Of a DNA stretch of 62,505 bases, positions 16,830 through 25,623 are shown piece by piece (the first letter of the stretch is position 1; each line of letters opens with the position of its first letter). The notes under the pieces were generated by a model. The model made no database searches. It worked only from the letters and a program-made list of their open reading frames with translations, and was not told where the DNA came from. Origin of the DNA: JAJYTL01 sp046705265. Its GTDB lineage: Bacteria > Pseudomonadota > Alphaproteobacteria > Ferrovibrionales > Ferrovibrionaceae. The position numbers and the translations under genes are program-made. The stretch spans positions 1 through 62,505 of the forward strand of contig JBJKQL010000053.1 in NCBI GenBank assembly GCA_046705265.1, in the 5' to 3' direction.

Positions 16830-18221
16830 TTATTTCCGCTCGGCCACCTTCTGTTTGGCCTCGCTCTGTGGCCTCTCGACCAGATAGAGGAACTGATCTG
16901 CGAGCGCCGCATAGAGCGGTTTCTTCGCAATGAGACGCGAGAAAGCGGTGCCAAGTGCCGCCGCCCCTGCCACCGCAACGGTCATATTGAGGTTGTTGGT
17001 CATCTCCAGGACGATCACTGCGGCGGTGATCGGCGATTGGACCACCGCCGAGAAGTAGGCCGCCATGCCGAGCATGGCGAGAGCCGCTGGCGGAACATGG
17101 GGAAAGAGCGGCACGAACCACGAACCAAGGCCCGCCCCGGCGGCCAAAGACGGCGCAAAAATTCCGCCTGGAATGCCGCTCAAGTAGGACACGATCGTGG
17201 CGGCCCATTTTAGGATCGCGAAGCTGAGCGGCAGAACCTCGGTCCCGTGAAGCGCGGCCACCGCCTCCGTATGACTCGAACCGAATGCAATGTCGCCAGA
17301 GAGCGTTCCGATGATAGCGAGCGCAAGGCCACAAAGCGCGGCAAACATGATCGGCCAGCGCATGGCCAACTGTCTTAGACCGCGTGGAAAGTAATTCGTC
17401 GGCAGGCTGAGGATACGGGCAAAGAGCCCGCCAAGAATGCCCCCTACGATCCCCGTTCCAGGCACTGCCAGCCATCCCCATCCCCAGACCAGCGCCGTGT
17501 GTACAGTGCCGAAATAGTTGTAGTAGCCGGCGATCACCAGCATCGCAACGCCGCTCAGCGCGGTCGCGACCAGGAGCCGTAGCCCGTTGCGTGGATTGAT
17601 GTGAAAATGGGCCATCTCTTCAATCGCGAAGATGGCGCCGGCAATCGGCGTGTTGAAGGCGCTGGCGATGCCAGCGGCACCGCCAGCGAGAACGAGAAAA
17701 TGGACAAGATCATGGGTCGGCTTCAGCCCGAGCCGGCCGAGGCCGTTCATCACGCTACAGCCGATCTGGACAGTCGGGCCCTCCTTCCCGATGGATGCGC
17801 CGCAAAGGAATCCGACCAGCGTTAAGAGAACCTTACCAATGGCGATGCGCCACGAAAGAACGGAATCAATGTTCTCGATATTCTCCATGTGCAGCGCGGC
17901 CATCGCCTGAGGAATTCCGCTGCCCTGCGCGCCGGGAAAAAATCGGCGCGTCACGAAGACCACGCCCGCGAGACCGATCGGGCACAAGGCGAAGACGATA
18001 AGCGGATGGGGCGCGGTGATCCTCTTGAACAACCCAATGGACCAATTCACGCCGATGCCAAAACCAACGGACACGGCGCCGACGATGATCGCACTCATCC
18101 AGAACAGTATGCGCTGGTGCCAGATCGGCGACGGAACCAGTTTTTTTGTGATTTGTTTCAAATCTACATGAATACGCTTGATCACGGGCTCATCAACCTT
18201 TGGCAAGAAGTTGAGAAGCAC
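16830..18221 (-). CDS. ClC-family chloride/proton transporter
   Basis: The 463-residue polytopic inner-membrane protein carries the ClC selectivity-filter motifs: GSGIP (about 100-104), GKEGP with gating glutamate E147, and GIPGGIFAPSLAAGAGLG. The internal 'proton glutamate' region IFAIEEMAHF (E201/E202) and the pore tyrosine in KPLYAALAD (Y437) are present, which in the E. coli protein go with 2Cl-/H+ exchange rather than passive conduction. There is no C-terminal CBS domain. A role in acid resistance or anion balance is likely. It is transcribed away from the deacetylase fusion gene. Confidence 0.93.
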   Translation of the reverse strand: MLLNFLPKVDEPVIKRIHVDLKQITKKLVPSPIWHQRILFWMSAIIVGAVSVGFGIGVNWSIGLFKRITAPHPLIVFALCPIGLAGVVFVTRRFFPGAQGSGIPQAMAALHMENIENIDSVLSWRIAIGKVLLTLVGFLCGASIGKEGPTVQIGCSVMNGLGRLGLKPTHDLVHFLVLAGGAAGIASAFNTPIAGAIFAIEEMAHFHINPRNGLRLLVATALSGVAMLVIAGYYNYFGTVHTALVWGWGWLAVPGTGIVGGILGGLFARILSLPTNYFPRGLRQLAMRWPIMFAALCGLALAIIGTLSGDIAFGSSHTEAVAALHGTEVLPLSFAILKWAATIVSYLSGIPGGIFAPSLAAGAGLGSWFVPLFPHVPPAALAMLGMAAYFSAVVQSPITAAVIVLEMTNNLNMTVAVAGAAALGTAFSRLIAKKPLYAALADQFLYLVERPQSEAKQKVAERK

Positions 18222-18561
18222 GGTGCCGTCCTGACAAGACCCACCATACCTTGAAACGCGCGGCGATACCGGATGCCACCCGCGACCGGCCGCGGCTCAA
18301 CGCGCACGTCAGGTCCGTCGGATATTGGGAATGGTTCATCGCCCCAATTGAGAGATAAATCACGCGATTCGGGAAAAGCAGCGCCCCCCGAGAGCTTGTC
18401 ATAATGTTTCACGCGCCATTGTGCAACAGGTTGAGACCCAATGGCCTTGGCCGGCGGGCCGGCCGAGGCAGTTGCGGCGCCATTGCGACCGACGGAAAAT
18501 GACCGGCCGACCAGCCTATTGACCGTCCGGGCCACGAAGCCCCTAGCGTTCGAGGTAAGCA
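18222..18561. other. 340-bp divergent intergenic region with strong hairpin
   Basis: Between the ClC gene and the GNAT-deacetylase fusion. CCTTGGCCGG (18445-18454) pairs with CCGGCCGAGG (18459-18468) around a CGGG loop: a 10-bp stem with one G-T pair, about 95 bases before the fusion gene. No T-tract follows, so it may be a leader structure. No gene is seen in the gap. Confidence 0.45.
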
Positions 18562-20355
18562 ATGTTCAGGATCCGCCGCGTCTGGGATACGGAAAGCGAG
18601 GCCAACATTTTGGCCCTCCGGCAGGTGAAGGAACTGCTCGCAAAATGGTTTCCCTATGCCCCGGCGCGCGATTTCGAGAGCTTGCCCGAGCGTATCGCTC
18701 AGCCGTTCCAACATGGTTTCCGTACCCTTCTCTACGTCGCGGAGGGTGCCAATGGCCGGCTCCGCGGCTGTGCCGTCCTCCTGCACGACGCCAAGCTTCG
18801 CTTCTGCTTTCTTGATTATCTGGCTGCGGCGCCCACCAGAAGCGGCGGTGGCGTTGGCGGAGCGCTTTACGAACGCGTCCGCGACGAGGCGCGGAAGATG
18901 GGCGCTGTCGGCCTTTATTTCGAGTGTCTCCCCGACGATCCAGTACTGAGCCACGATCCGGCGATTCGCCGCGTCAATGCGCGCCGGCTGCGTTTCTACG
19001 AGCGCTTCGGCGCCCGCCCTATCGCTCACAGCGCCTACGAGACGCCCTTGCACCCAAACGACGACAATCCGCCCTATCTCGTCCTCGACCCGCTCGGCGC
19101 TACGCTACCTCGCCGCGAACAGGTTCGCACCATTGCGCGAGCGATTCTTGAGCGGAAATATGCCGCCATATGCCCGCCGGACTATGTTCACCGGGTCGTG
19201 ACTTCCTTCACCGATGATCCGATCCAGCTCAGAGGACCTCGTTATACTGCTGCTGCCGAAATCCCGAATCTGTGCACGCCGCTGGTCCGCGAGCGTATCC
19301 CCCTTATCATCAACGACCGACACGAAATCCACCACGTTCACGAGCGCGGCTATGTGGAGGCACCGGTACGCGTCCGCCTCATCGCCCAGGAGATCGAACG
19401 GCTTGATCTTTTCGAACGCATGGCGCCTCAGCATTTTCCCCGCGCCTGGATCTACGCGGTGCACGATCGCCGGTTCGTCGACTATCTACAGAAGACATGC
19501 GCCAAAATCGGCAACGGTCCTTCGGTCTACCCCTATGTGTTTCCGATCCGCAATCGTTCGCATCCGCCGCGCGATTTGCCGCTTCGCGCCGGCTACTACT
19601 GCATCGACACCTTTACGCCACTGAACGCCAACGTTTACGCAGCGGCACGCCGCGCGGTCGATTGCGCGCTGACCGCAGCGGAGCAAGTTCTTGCCGGTAG
19701 GCGCTTTTCCTACGCACTGGTACGCCCGCCGGGTCACCATGCCGAGCGCCAAGCCTTCGGCGGTTTCTGTTATTTCAACAATGCGGCGATCGCCGCCCAT
19801 TACCTCAGCCGCTGTGGCCCGGTCGCCGTGCTCGACATCGACTATCATCATGGCAACGGCACTCAGGAAATTTTCTATGAGCGCGCCGACGTGCTTACCA
19901 TCTCGATCCACGCACACCCGAGCATCGCCTATCCGTATTTCACCGGCTTCGCCAACGAGCGCGGCGATGGGCCTGGGCTGGGATACAATCTAAATCTGCC
20001 GTTGCCGGAACAAACCCCGCCTGACGCCTACCGACGGGCGCTCGCTACCGCGCTCGCGCATGTACGGAAATTCCAACCGCGCTTTCTGGTACTCGCCACG
20101 GGTTTTGATACCGCGAAAGGCGATCCGACGGGAAGTTGGGAACACCGCGGCGACGATTTCCAGCAGATCGGAACCTTAATCGCCGCAGAGAACTATCCGA
20201 CGGTCGTTATTCAGGAAGGTGGATATCGCACACGCACCCTTGGGCGCAACGCCGCTCGATTCTTTGCTGGCCTCGCGGGGTCAACGCGGGAAATCGAAAG
20301 ACACACGACCCCGCCGGTGCCGACACGATCCGCAGCCCAAGCAGCGCCCCCCTAG
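18562..20355 (+). CDS. GNAT acetyltransferase - histone deacetylase-family fusion
   Basis: One 597-residue chain joins two enzyme folds with opposite chemistry. Residues about 1-190 are a GNAT N-acetyltransferase: the acetyl-CoA loop is RSGGGVGGALYERV, followed by RVNARRLRFYERFGARPI. Residues about 240-580 are an arginase-fold deacetylase: RPPGHHAE (H392, H393), DIDYHHGNG (zinc ligands D427 and H429), GFDTAKGDP (third ligand D516) and EGGYRTRT (Y555), all intact. The TGFDTAKGDP segment and the HEIHHVHERGYVEAPVR stretch resemble acetylpolyamine amidohydrolases. The substrate may be a polyamine or a protein lysine. The gene stands alone between oppositely oriented neighbours. Confidence 0.88.
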   Translation: MFRIRRVWDTESEANILALRQVKELLAKWFPYAPARDFESLPERIAQPFQHGFRTLLYVAEGANGRLRGCAVLLHDAKLRFCFLDYLAAAPTRSGGGVGGALYERVRDEARKMGAVGLYFECLPDDPVLSHDPAIRRVNARRLRFYERFGARPIAHSAYETPLHPNDDNPPYLVLDPLGATLPRREQVRTIARAILERKYAAICPPDYVHRVVTSFTDDPIQLRGPRYTAAAEIPNLCTPLVRERIPLIINDRHEIHHVHERGYVEAPVRVRLIAQEIERLDLFERMAPQHFPRAWIYAVHDRRFVDYLQKTCAKIGNGPSVYPYVFPIRNRSHPPRDLPLRAGYYCIDTFTPLNANVYAAARRAVDCALTAAEQVLAGRRFSYALVRPPGHHAERQAFGGFCYFNNAAIAAHYLSRCGPVAVLDIDYHHGNGTQEIFYERADVLTISIHAHPSIAYPYFTGFANERGDGPGLGYNLNLPLPEQTPPDAYRRALATALAHVRKFQPRFLVLATGFDTAKGDPTGSWEHRGDDFQQIGTLIAAENYPTVVIQEGGYRTRTLGRNAARFFAGLAGSTREIERHTTPPVPTRSAAQAAPP

Positions 20356-20388
20356 CGGCCACCAAGCCTTTCCTGGTGCCGGGCGCTG
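20342..20388 (+). terminator. Candidate terminator hairpin after the deacetylase gene
   Basis: An outer stem CAGCGCC (20342-20348) / GGCGCTG (20382-20388) encloses an inner stem CGG(c)CACCA (20356-20364) / TGGTGCCG (20374-20381), then TTTG follows. It overlaps the last codons of the deacetylase gene and lies before the convergent GH15 stop. The T-tract is short, so efficiency is uncertain. Confidence 0.45.
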
Positions 20389-20399
20389 TTTGTCCGTGC

Positions 20400-22286
20400 T
20401 TACCCTGCGCGCCGTGCAGCCGGACCGCTCGTCGAACTCAAGTTATGGGCGCTGTTGATGATGCCGATATGGGAAAAAGCCTGCGGAAAATTGCCGAGTT
20501 GGCGGCGTGCCTTGGGATCGTATTCCTCGGCAAGCAGGCCAACATCGTTGCGGAGTTCGAGGAGCCGCATAAACATCTCCCGAGCCTTATCCTTGCGGCC
20601 CATCATGGCGTAATTATCAACAAGCCAGAAACTGCAGGCGAGAAACGTTCCTTCGCCAGCGGGCAAGCCGTCGGCGCCGCCATCTGGCGTATAACGAAGA
20701 ACGAAGCCATCGGTGACAAGCTCCTTCTCGATCGCCTCGACGGTCGCGACGACGCGACGATCGCTCGCCGGGAGGAATCCGACCATGGGCATCATCAGCA
20801 GCGAGGCATCGAGCCTCTTCGACCCATAAGCCTGCACGAAACAGCCACGCTCGGAATCGAGGGCATTCTGGCATACGTCGGCATGAATCGTATCGCGAAG
20901 CTTCCGCCATTGCTCCACCGGCCCATCATAATCGAATTGCTCGACCGCCTTCACGGCGCGGTCCGCCGCCACCCAGGCCATCACCTTTGAGTAGGTGAAG
21001 TGCTGTTCGGGACCCCGTATTTCCCAGATGCCCTCGTCCGGCTCGTGCCATCGTGATTCGAGAAAATCGAGCAGCACCTTCTGCACCTGCCAATGGTCCT
21101 CGCTTTCCTCAAGGACGTATTTCCGGCAGGTGTGGAAGGAATCGAATATCTCGCCGAAAATGTCGAGCTGCCGCTGCTCATAGGCCGCGTTACCGACCCT
21201 GACAGGCCGGCTCCCAGCATATCCTGGAAGCCAAGGCAACTCAATTTCCTCGAGGCGTCGCTCGCCGAGGAGCGTATACATGATCTGCACGTCTGAGGGG
21301 CGGCCCGCCACGGCACGGAGCAGCCATTGTCGCCAGGCTTCGGCTTCGGCGCGGAAGCCGTTGATGAGCAACGAATAAAGCGTGAATGTTGAATCCCTGA
21401 GCCAGCAATAGCGATAGTCCCAGTTGCGCACGCCGCCGATAAATTCCGGCAGCGAAGTGGTGGCGGCAGCGACGATGCCGCCCGTAGGGCCATAGGTCAG
21501 CGCCTTCAGAGTGATCAAAGACCGGCGCACTTCCTCCTGCCATTCGCCCTGATAGGTCGACTGAGAAATCCATTTCCGCCACCAGGCCTCGGTCTTCCTA
21601 AGAAGGGCTTCGGCGTCGCGCTCGCGCGGTTCTGGCTTGTGCGAAGGGTACCAGGTAAGAACGAAGGAGACCTTTTGGCCAGCCTCGACGGAAAACCGCG
21701 ATACGGTCCGAAACTTCTCACCGCGCAGATTGCAAGGGCTTTGAAAGCGCACCGCATCGGGACCAGCCACCGCCCGCAAGCCAAAGTCGTAGCGCCGCAC
21801 CCACGGAATCGTTCGGCCGTAGTCGAAACGAAGAGCGAATTCCATTCGCATCGCTACGCGACCGTGCAGGCCCTGCACGATACGAACCACGTCAAGCGAA
21901 TTCTCGTCATCCGGATAGGGCATGAAATCGATGATCCGCACGGCGCCACTCGCGGTGCTGACGTCCGTCTCGAGCACAAGGGTGTCCTTGCGGTAGCGCC
22001 GACGAACCGCCGTAACCTCCCCCTCCGGCACCAGCACCCAATGTCCATGATCAGGATTGCCGAGAAGTGCTGAAAAACACGCGGGGCCATCGAAGCGCGG
22101 AAAACAAAGCCAATCGATCGACCCGCCGCTGCTTACCAGCGCCGCCGTGTAAGTGTTACCGATCAGCGCGTAATCTTCGATGGAACGACTTTGATAGGTC
22201 GGAGTCGGGACCGTGCTCGTCGTTGGTGCAGACGAAGGACTCGGAGGCTCAAGAACGTTCACGCTTCCACCATCAGCCATGACCAT
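20400..22286 (-). CDS. Glycoside hydrolase family 15 protein (glucoamylase/trehalase-like)
   Basis: The 628-residue protein has an N-terminal beta-sandwich (about 30-250, IEDYALIGNTYTAALVSSGGSIDWLCFPRFD) and a C-terminal (alpha/alpha)6 barrel (about 260-610) with TSLPEFIGGVRNWDYRYCWLRD and the general-acid region EPDEGIWEIRG. GH15 bacterial proteins of this type include glucoamylases and trehalases that release beta-glucose by inversion. It is the last gene of an otsB-otsA-SDR-GH15 operon; its start overlaps the end of the SDR gene by 14 bases, indicating translational coupling. Context favours trehalose as substrate, but an alpha-glucan is equally possible. There is no signal peptide. Confidence 0.88.
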   Translation of the reverse strand: MVMADGGSVNVLEPPSPSSAPTTSTVPTPTYQSRSIEDYALIGNTYTAALVSSGGSIDWLCFPRFDGPACFSALLGNPDHGHWVLVPEGEVTAVRRRYRKDTLVLETDVSTASGAVRIIDFMPYPDDENSLDVVRIVQGLHGRVAMRMEFALRFDYGRTIPWVRRYDFGLRAVAGPDAVRFQSPCNLRGEKFRTVSRFSVEAGQKVSFVLTWYPSHKPEPRERDAEALLRKTEAWWRKWISQSTYQGEWQEEVRRSLITLKALTYGPTGGIVAAATTSLPEFIGGVRNWDYRYCWLRDSTFTLYSLLINGFRAEAEAWRQWLLRAVAGRPSDVQIMYTLLGERRLEEIELPWLPGYAGSRPVRVGNAAYEQRQLDIFGEIFDSFHTCRKYVLEESEDHWQVQKVLLDFLESRWHEPDEGIWEIRGPEQHFTYSKVMAWVAADRAVKAVEQFDYDGPVEQWRKLRDTIHADVCQNALDSERGCFVQAYGSKRLDASLLMMPMVGFLPASDRRVVATVEAIEKELVTDGFVLRYTPDGGADGLPAGEGTFLACSFWLVDNYAMMGRKDKAREMFMRLLELRNDVGLLAEEYDPKARRQLGNFPQAFSHIGIINSAHNLSSTSGPAARRAG

Positions 22287-23082
22287 AGAAGCCCGGATAA
22301 AGAAGCATCCCCCCGTCTACGGCAAGATTCGCGCCGTTAACGTAATCGGAATCGTCGGAAGCCAGCCATGCCACCGCATTCGCGATATCTTCTGGTTCCC
22401 CGATACGGCCATAGGGAATGAGCCGCAAGAGATCGTTCAACGCCTCCGGCGTATCCCAAGCCGGGCGGTTGATCGGCGTGCGGATTGCACCGGGCAAAAT
22501 GGCATTGACCCTGATATGCGAAGACCCAAGCTCCTGCGCCAGGGTTTCCATCAACATGTGAATGCCTCCCTTGGTCGACGCATAATTTGCATGCCCCGCC
22601 CAGGGAATGACCTGATGCACCGAGCTCATACAGATGATCTTTCCGGCCGCAGGTGAGATATCCGGCTGCACGCCACGACGGAGAAACTCACGCACGGCGG
22701 CTCGTGCACAGAGAAACTGCCCCGTGAGATTGACATCAAGGACGCGCTGCCAGTCGTTCAGCGACATCTCGGCGAATTTCGCGTCCTTTTGGATGCCGGC
22801 ATTGTTGACCAGAACATAGACAGTCCCGAAAGCGGCTACCGCCTTGGCAAACATGGCGGTCACCTGCTCCTCGTTCGAAACGTCGGCAGCGACGGCGATC
22901 GCCCGGCCGTTGTCTCTTTCGATCTCCGCCACCATGGCCGCAGCCGCATCCTGCTCGTGCGGCAGGTGATTGATCACGACGGGCGCGCCTATCTTCGCCA
23001 AATGCAGGGCGCAAGCGCGGCCGATTCCCGAGGCCGCACCGGTGACAAGAGCAGGTTGTCTGGCAAACAAGGATTGTTCCAT
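22273..23082 (-). CDS. SDR-family dehydrogenase, glucose 1-dehydrogenase-like
   Basis: The 269-residue classical short-chain dehydrogenase has a TGAASGIGRACALHLA cofactor motif, NNAG, and catalytic S-Y-K (SSVHQVIPWAGHANYASTKGG). Overall pattern and C-terminus (VDGGMLLYPGFYGHG) resemble glucose 1-dehydrogenases, which oxidise glucose to gluconolactone. Placement between trehalose-phosphate synthase and a GH15 glucosidase supports glucose as substrate, but SDR specificity is not reliably readable. GAAGGGC precedes the ATG at 23082. An 88-base gap separates it from otsA. Confidence 0.82.
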   Translation of the reverse strand: MEQSLFARQPALVTGAASGIGRACALHLAKIGAPVVINHLPHEQDAAAAMVAEIERDNGRAIAVAADVSNEEQVTAMFAKAVAAFGTVYVLVNNAGIQKDAKFAEMSLNDWQRVLDVNLTGQFLCARAAVREFLRRGVQPDISPAAGKIICMSSVHQVIPWAGHANYASTKGGIHMLMETLAQELGSSHIRVNAILPGAIRTPINRPAWDTPEALNDLLRLIPYGRIGEPEDIANAVAWLASDDSDYVNGANLAVDGGMLLYPGFYGHG

Positions 23083-23170
23083 CACGCCCTTCGCACCCTA
23101 GAAACATCGATCCAAGATTGCAAGGATAAACGGCTGCCAGCCCGCCAAAAATAGCGCCACGACGGTATGC

Positions 23171-24544
23171 TCAACTCTTCGTCAATGCCGCGACGAAACT
23201 CCGGCTCCACCAATTAACGTCGCGCGCGATAATGTCCTTCATCATCGCATGCCAGCGCTCCCGCCGCTCTTCGAACGGCATAGTCAGACCATAGTGCAAA
23301 GCTTCGGCGACGCCCTCGATATCGAAAGGATTGACCACCAGGGCTCCATTGCCGAGTTGATCAGCGGCGCCAGCGAAGGCCGAGAGGACAAGCACGCCTG
23401 GATCTTCGGGATTCTGGGCCGCGACGTATTCCTTGGCGACGAGATTCATGCCGTCCCGCAAAGGTGTCACGAAACCGACATGGGACGCGTGGAAAAATCC
23501 GGCCAAGGTGCTGCGCGAATAACTCTTGTTCAAGTAGCGCAACGGAATCCAATCGAACTCCGCGAAACGGCCGTTCATGCGCCCCGCCTCTAACTCAAGC
23601 TCGCGGCGGATTTGCCGATATTGCGCGACATCGATGCGAGAAGGCGCCGCGATCTGAAGATAGGTCACGTGCCGGCGCCAAGCCCGATGGTTGACAAGAA
23701 GATGATGAAAGGCCCTGAAACGGAGCGATAGTCCCTTGCTGTAATCCAGACGATCGGCGCCGACAATCAACCTGCGTTCCACCAGGCTTTCCGTGAGGCG
23801 ACGGGTCTGTGAACTTTGCGCCGAGCGGCGTGCGTTCTCGGCAAAGGCCTTGCCATCGATACCAACCGGAAAGACACCGGCGCGAAAGCGCCGGCCGAAG
23901 GCATAGATTTCGCCATCCGGCCTGATCTTGGCATCGGTCAACGTGCGCAGATAGTCGCAAAAATCGGTCACGCCTTCCGCAGTCTGGAAGCCCACGAGAT
24001 CGTAGGCCCCGAAAGCCTCGAACAAGGCGCGATGCACTGGCAGCGCCTTGAGAACCGCCGGTGGAGGCAACGGGGTATGGAGGAAGAATCCGATCCGGCC
24101 CCGGAATCCGAGGCTGCGCAACTCAGCCCCGAGCGGGATGAGATGGTAGTCGTGGACCCATATCGCGTCGCCCGGCCGCAGCAGCGGCATGAGACTTTCG
24201 GCGAAAAGCCGATTGACGCGCACATAACCTTCAAATTCAACGCGATCAAATTCGATCAGTCCAAGACGGAAGTGTAGCAGCGGCCACAGAACATTGTTCG
24301 AGAAGCCGCTATAATAGGCTTGATAGTCCGCAGGCTTGAGATCGATGACGGCATAGGTAATACCGCGCTGCTGAGATACCCGCGCCGGCGGCCCGCCGGT
24401 CTCCTTGACCTCGCCGGACCAGCCGAACCACACGCCGTTGGCGGCGGCGAGGATATCGTTCAGCGCCACCGCAAGCCCACCCGTCACGCGATCGGCCGGC
24501 GCATCCAAATTTACCCGGTTCGACACCGCGACCAGCCGCGTCAT
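23171..24544 (-). CDS. otsA: Trehalose-6-phosphate synthase
   Basis: This 457-residue GT20 enzyme joins UDP-glucose (or a related donor) and glucose-6-phosphate to give trehalose-6-phosphate. Family residues are visible: VAVSNRV and the TGGLA glycine pair, WVHDYHLIPLGAELR, VGADRLDYSKGL with the donor-phosphate Arg/Lys, and PLRDGMNLVAKEYVA. The ATG overlaps the otsB stop by four bases (ATGA), so the two are translationally coupled with the phosphatase first. Trehalose serves as osmoprotectant and feeds the TreS/GlgE route encoded at 37-46 kb. Confidence 0.96.
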   Translation of the reverse strand: MTRLVAVSNRVNLDAPADRVTGGLAVALNDILAAANGVWFGWSGEVKETGGPPARVSQQRGITYAVIDLKPADYQAYYSGFSNNVLWPLLHFRLGLIEFDRVEFEGYVRVNRLFAESLMPLLRPGDAIWVHDYHLIPLGAELRSLGFRGRIGFFLHTPLPPPAVLKALPVHRALFEAFGAYDLVGFQTAEGVTDFCDYLRTLTDAKIRPDGEIYAFGRRFRAGVFPVGIDGKAFAENARRSAQSSQTRRLTESLVERRLIVGADRLDYSKGLSLRFRAFHHLLVNHRAWRRHVTYLQIAAPSRIDVAQYRQIRRELELEAGRMNGRFAEFDWIPLRYLNKSYSRSTLAGFFHASHVGFVTPLRDGMNLVAKEYVAAQNPEDPGVLVLSAFAGAADQLGNGALVVNPFDIEGVAEALHYGLTMPFEERRERWHAMMKDIIARDVNWWSRSFVAALTKS

Positions 24545-25374
24545 GACCTGATCCGCCCTTGATCCGAGTCCGAAATCAGTTTGGCCGCCATACCAAGCCA
24601 GCGGCGGAAAGCCTGGGCCGAATCGATCTCGAACCGTGCGGCGGTCGGAGCGTCGGAGCCGACGCGGATGCTGATGCCGCCGAAGCCGTTGACCGCAACG
24701 AACCCTGCCTCGTCGGTTTCGTCATCTCCGGCGAACAGCGGCATGCGTCCGGCAAAGGGCGGCATTTGCATGAAGTGCTCGATGATGCGGCCTTTGTCGC
24801 TGCCCTTGACCTGGAATTCTACCACGCACTTGCCGGCAATCATGCGCAGGGTCTCGCCATGACGGGCGGCAAGGCTCGCGCCGAGCCGGCGCGCTTCCGT
24901 CTCGGCGGCAGGAATCTTTCGCACGTGAAGCGCAAGGCCAAGACCCTTATCCTCGACCAGAGCCCCAGGATGTTCGGCGGCGAAGGCTGCAAAAGCGGCG
25001 CGAACGTCAAGCGGAACTTCGCCTTCCGCAAAGGTTTGCACGGCGCCAGATACATCGCGCCATTCAAGCCCGTGTTGCGCCCCCGCCGGCAGTTTGAGCG
25101 GCCGAAACAACCGGTCCAGGCTACTGAGGCTGCGCCCACTAATCACCGCCACGGCACCTGAAAGTCGTGTCCGCAAGGTTTCGAGCGTATGGCAGAGACT
25201 ACGCGGCACCGTGACCGCGTCAGGCGTCGGCGCGAAATCGAGCAACGTTCCGTCGACGTCGAGAAAAAACGCCCACCGATCTCCGTCCGCATCGCATGAA
25301 ATGACCGGCGCTTCGTACCGCCCAGGCCGCCGGCGGAGCCCAGTGATTAAGGTGCGCAGCACGCCGTTCGCCAT
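24541..25374 (-). CDS. otsB: Trehalose-6-phosphate phosphatase
   Basis: This 277-residue HAD-superfamily phosphatase removes phosphate from trehalose-6-phosphate. Motif I is FFLDVDGTLLDF (nucleophile and acid aspartates), motif II is VISGRS, and motif III/IV is FAGDDETDEAGF. AGGAAAGG sits directly before the ATG. It is the first gene of the four-gene operon otsB-otsA-SDR-GH15. Confidence 0.95.
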   Translation of the reverse strand: MANGVLRTLITGLRRRPGRYEAPVISCDADGDRWAFFLDVDGTLLDFAPTPDAVTVPRSLCHTLETLRTRLSGAVAVISGRSLSSLDRLFRPLKLPAGAQHGLEWRDVSGAVQTFAEGEVPLDVRAAFAAFAAEHPGALVEDKGLGLALHVRKIPAAETEARRLGASLAARHGETLRMIAGKCVVEFQVKGSDKGRIIEHFMQMPPFAGRMPLFAGDDETDEAGFVAVNGFGGISIRVGSDAPTAARFEIDSAQAFRRWLGMAAKLISDSDQGRIRS

Positions 25375-25505
25375 CCTTTCCTGGGAGCTATTCTTTGCAG
25401 GGTGGACGATCGCAACCGTCTCGGATTCCGCTCGGCGGCTGGGTCGGTGCCTTTTCCGAGAAGCACGTTCCGCCCGCGGCGCCGTGGCAACACACCACCT
25501 TCGCG

Positions 25506-25526
25506 GCAGCCCGCATTAAGGGCTGC
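25506..25526 (-). other. 7-bp perfect hairpin between MFS and otsB genes
   Basis: GCAGCCC (25506-25512) pairs with GGGCTGC (25520-25526) around a GCATTAA loop. It lies 98 bases past the MHS transporter stop on the same strand and 132 upstream of otsB. Without a T-tract it is a weak terminator candidate. Confidence 0.35.
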
Positions 25527-25623
25527 GTATGGCAAAGCGCACACATCTGCTTGATCCATTTCGATTATGCGACAAATCAGCGAGACGTGCAAGAAAATGC
25601 CCCCAACGACATGTGTGTCAGCG

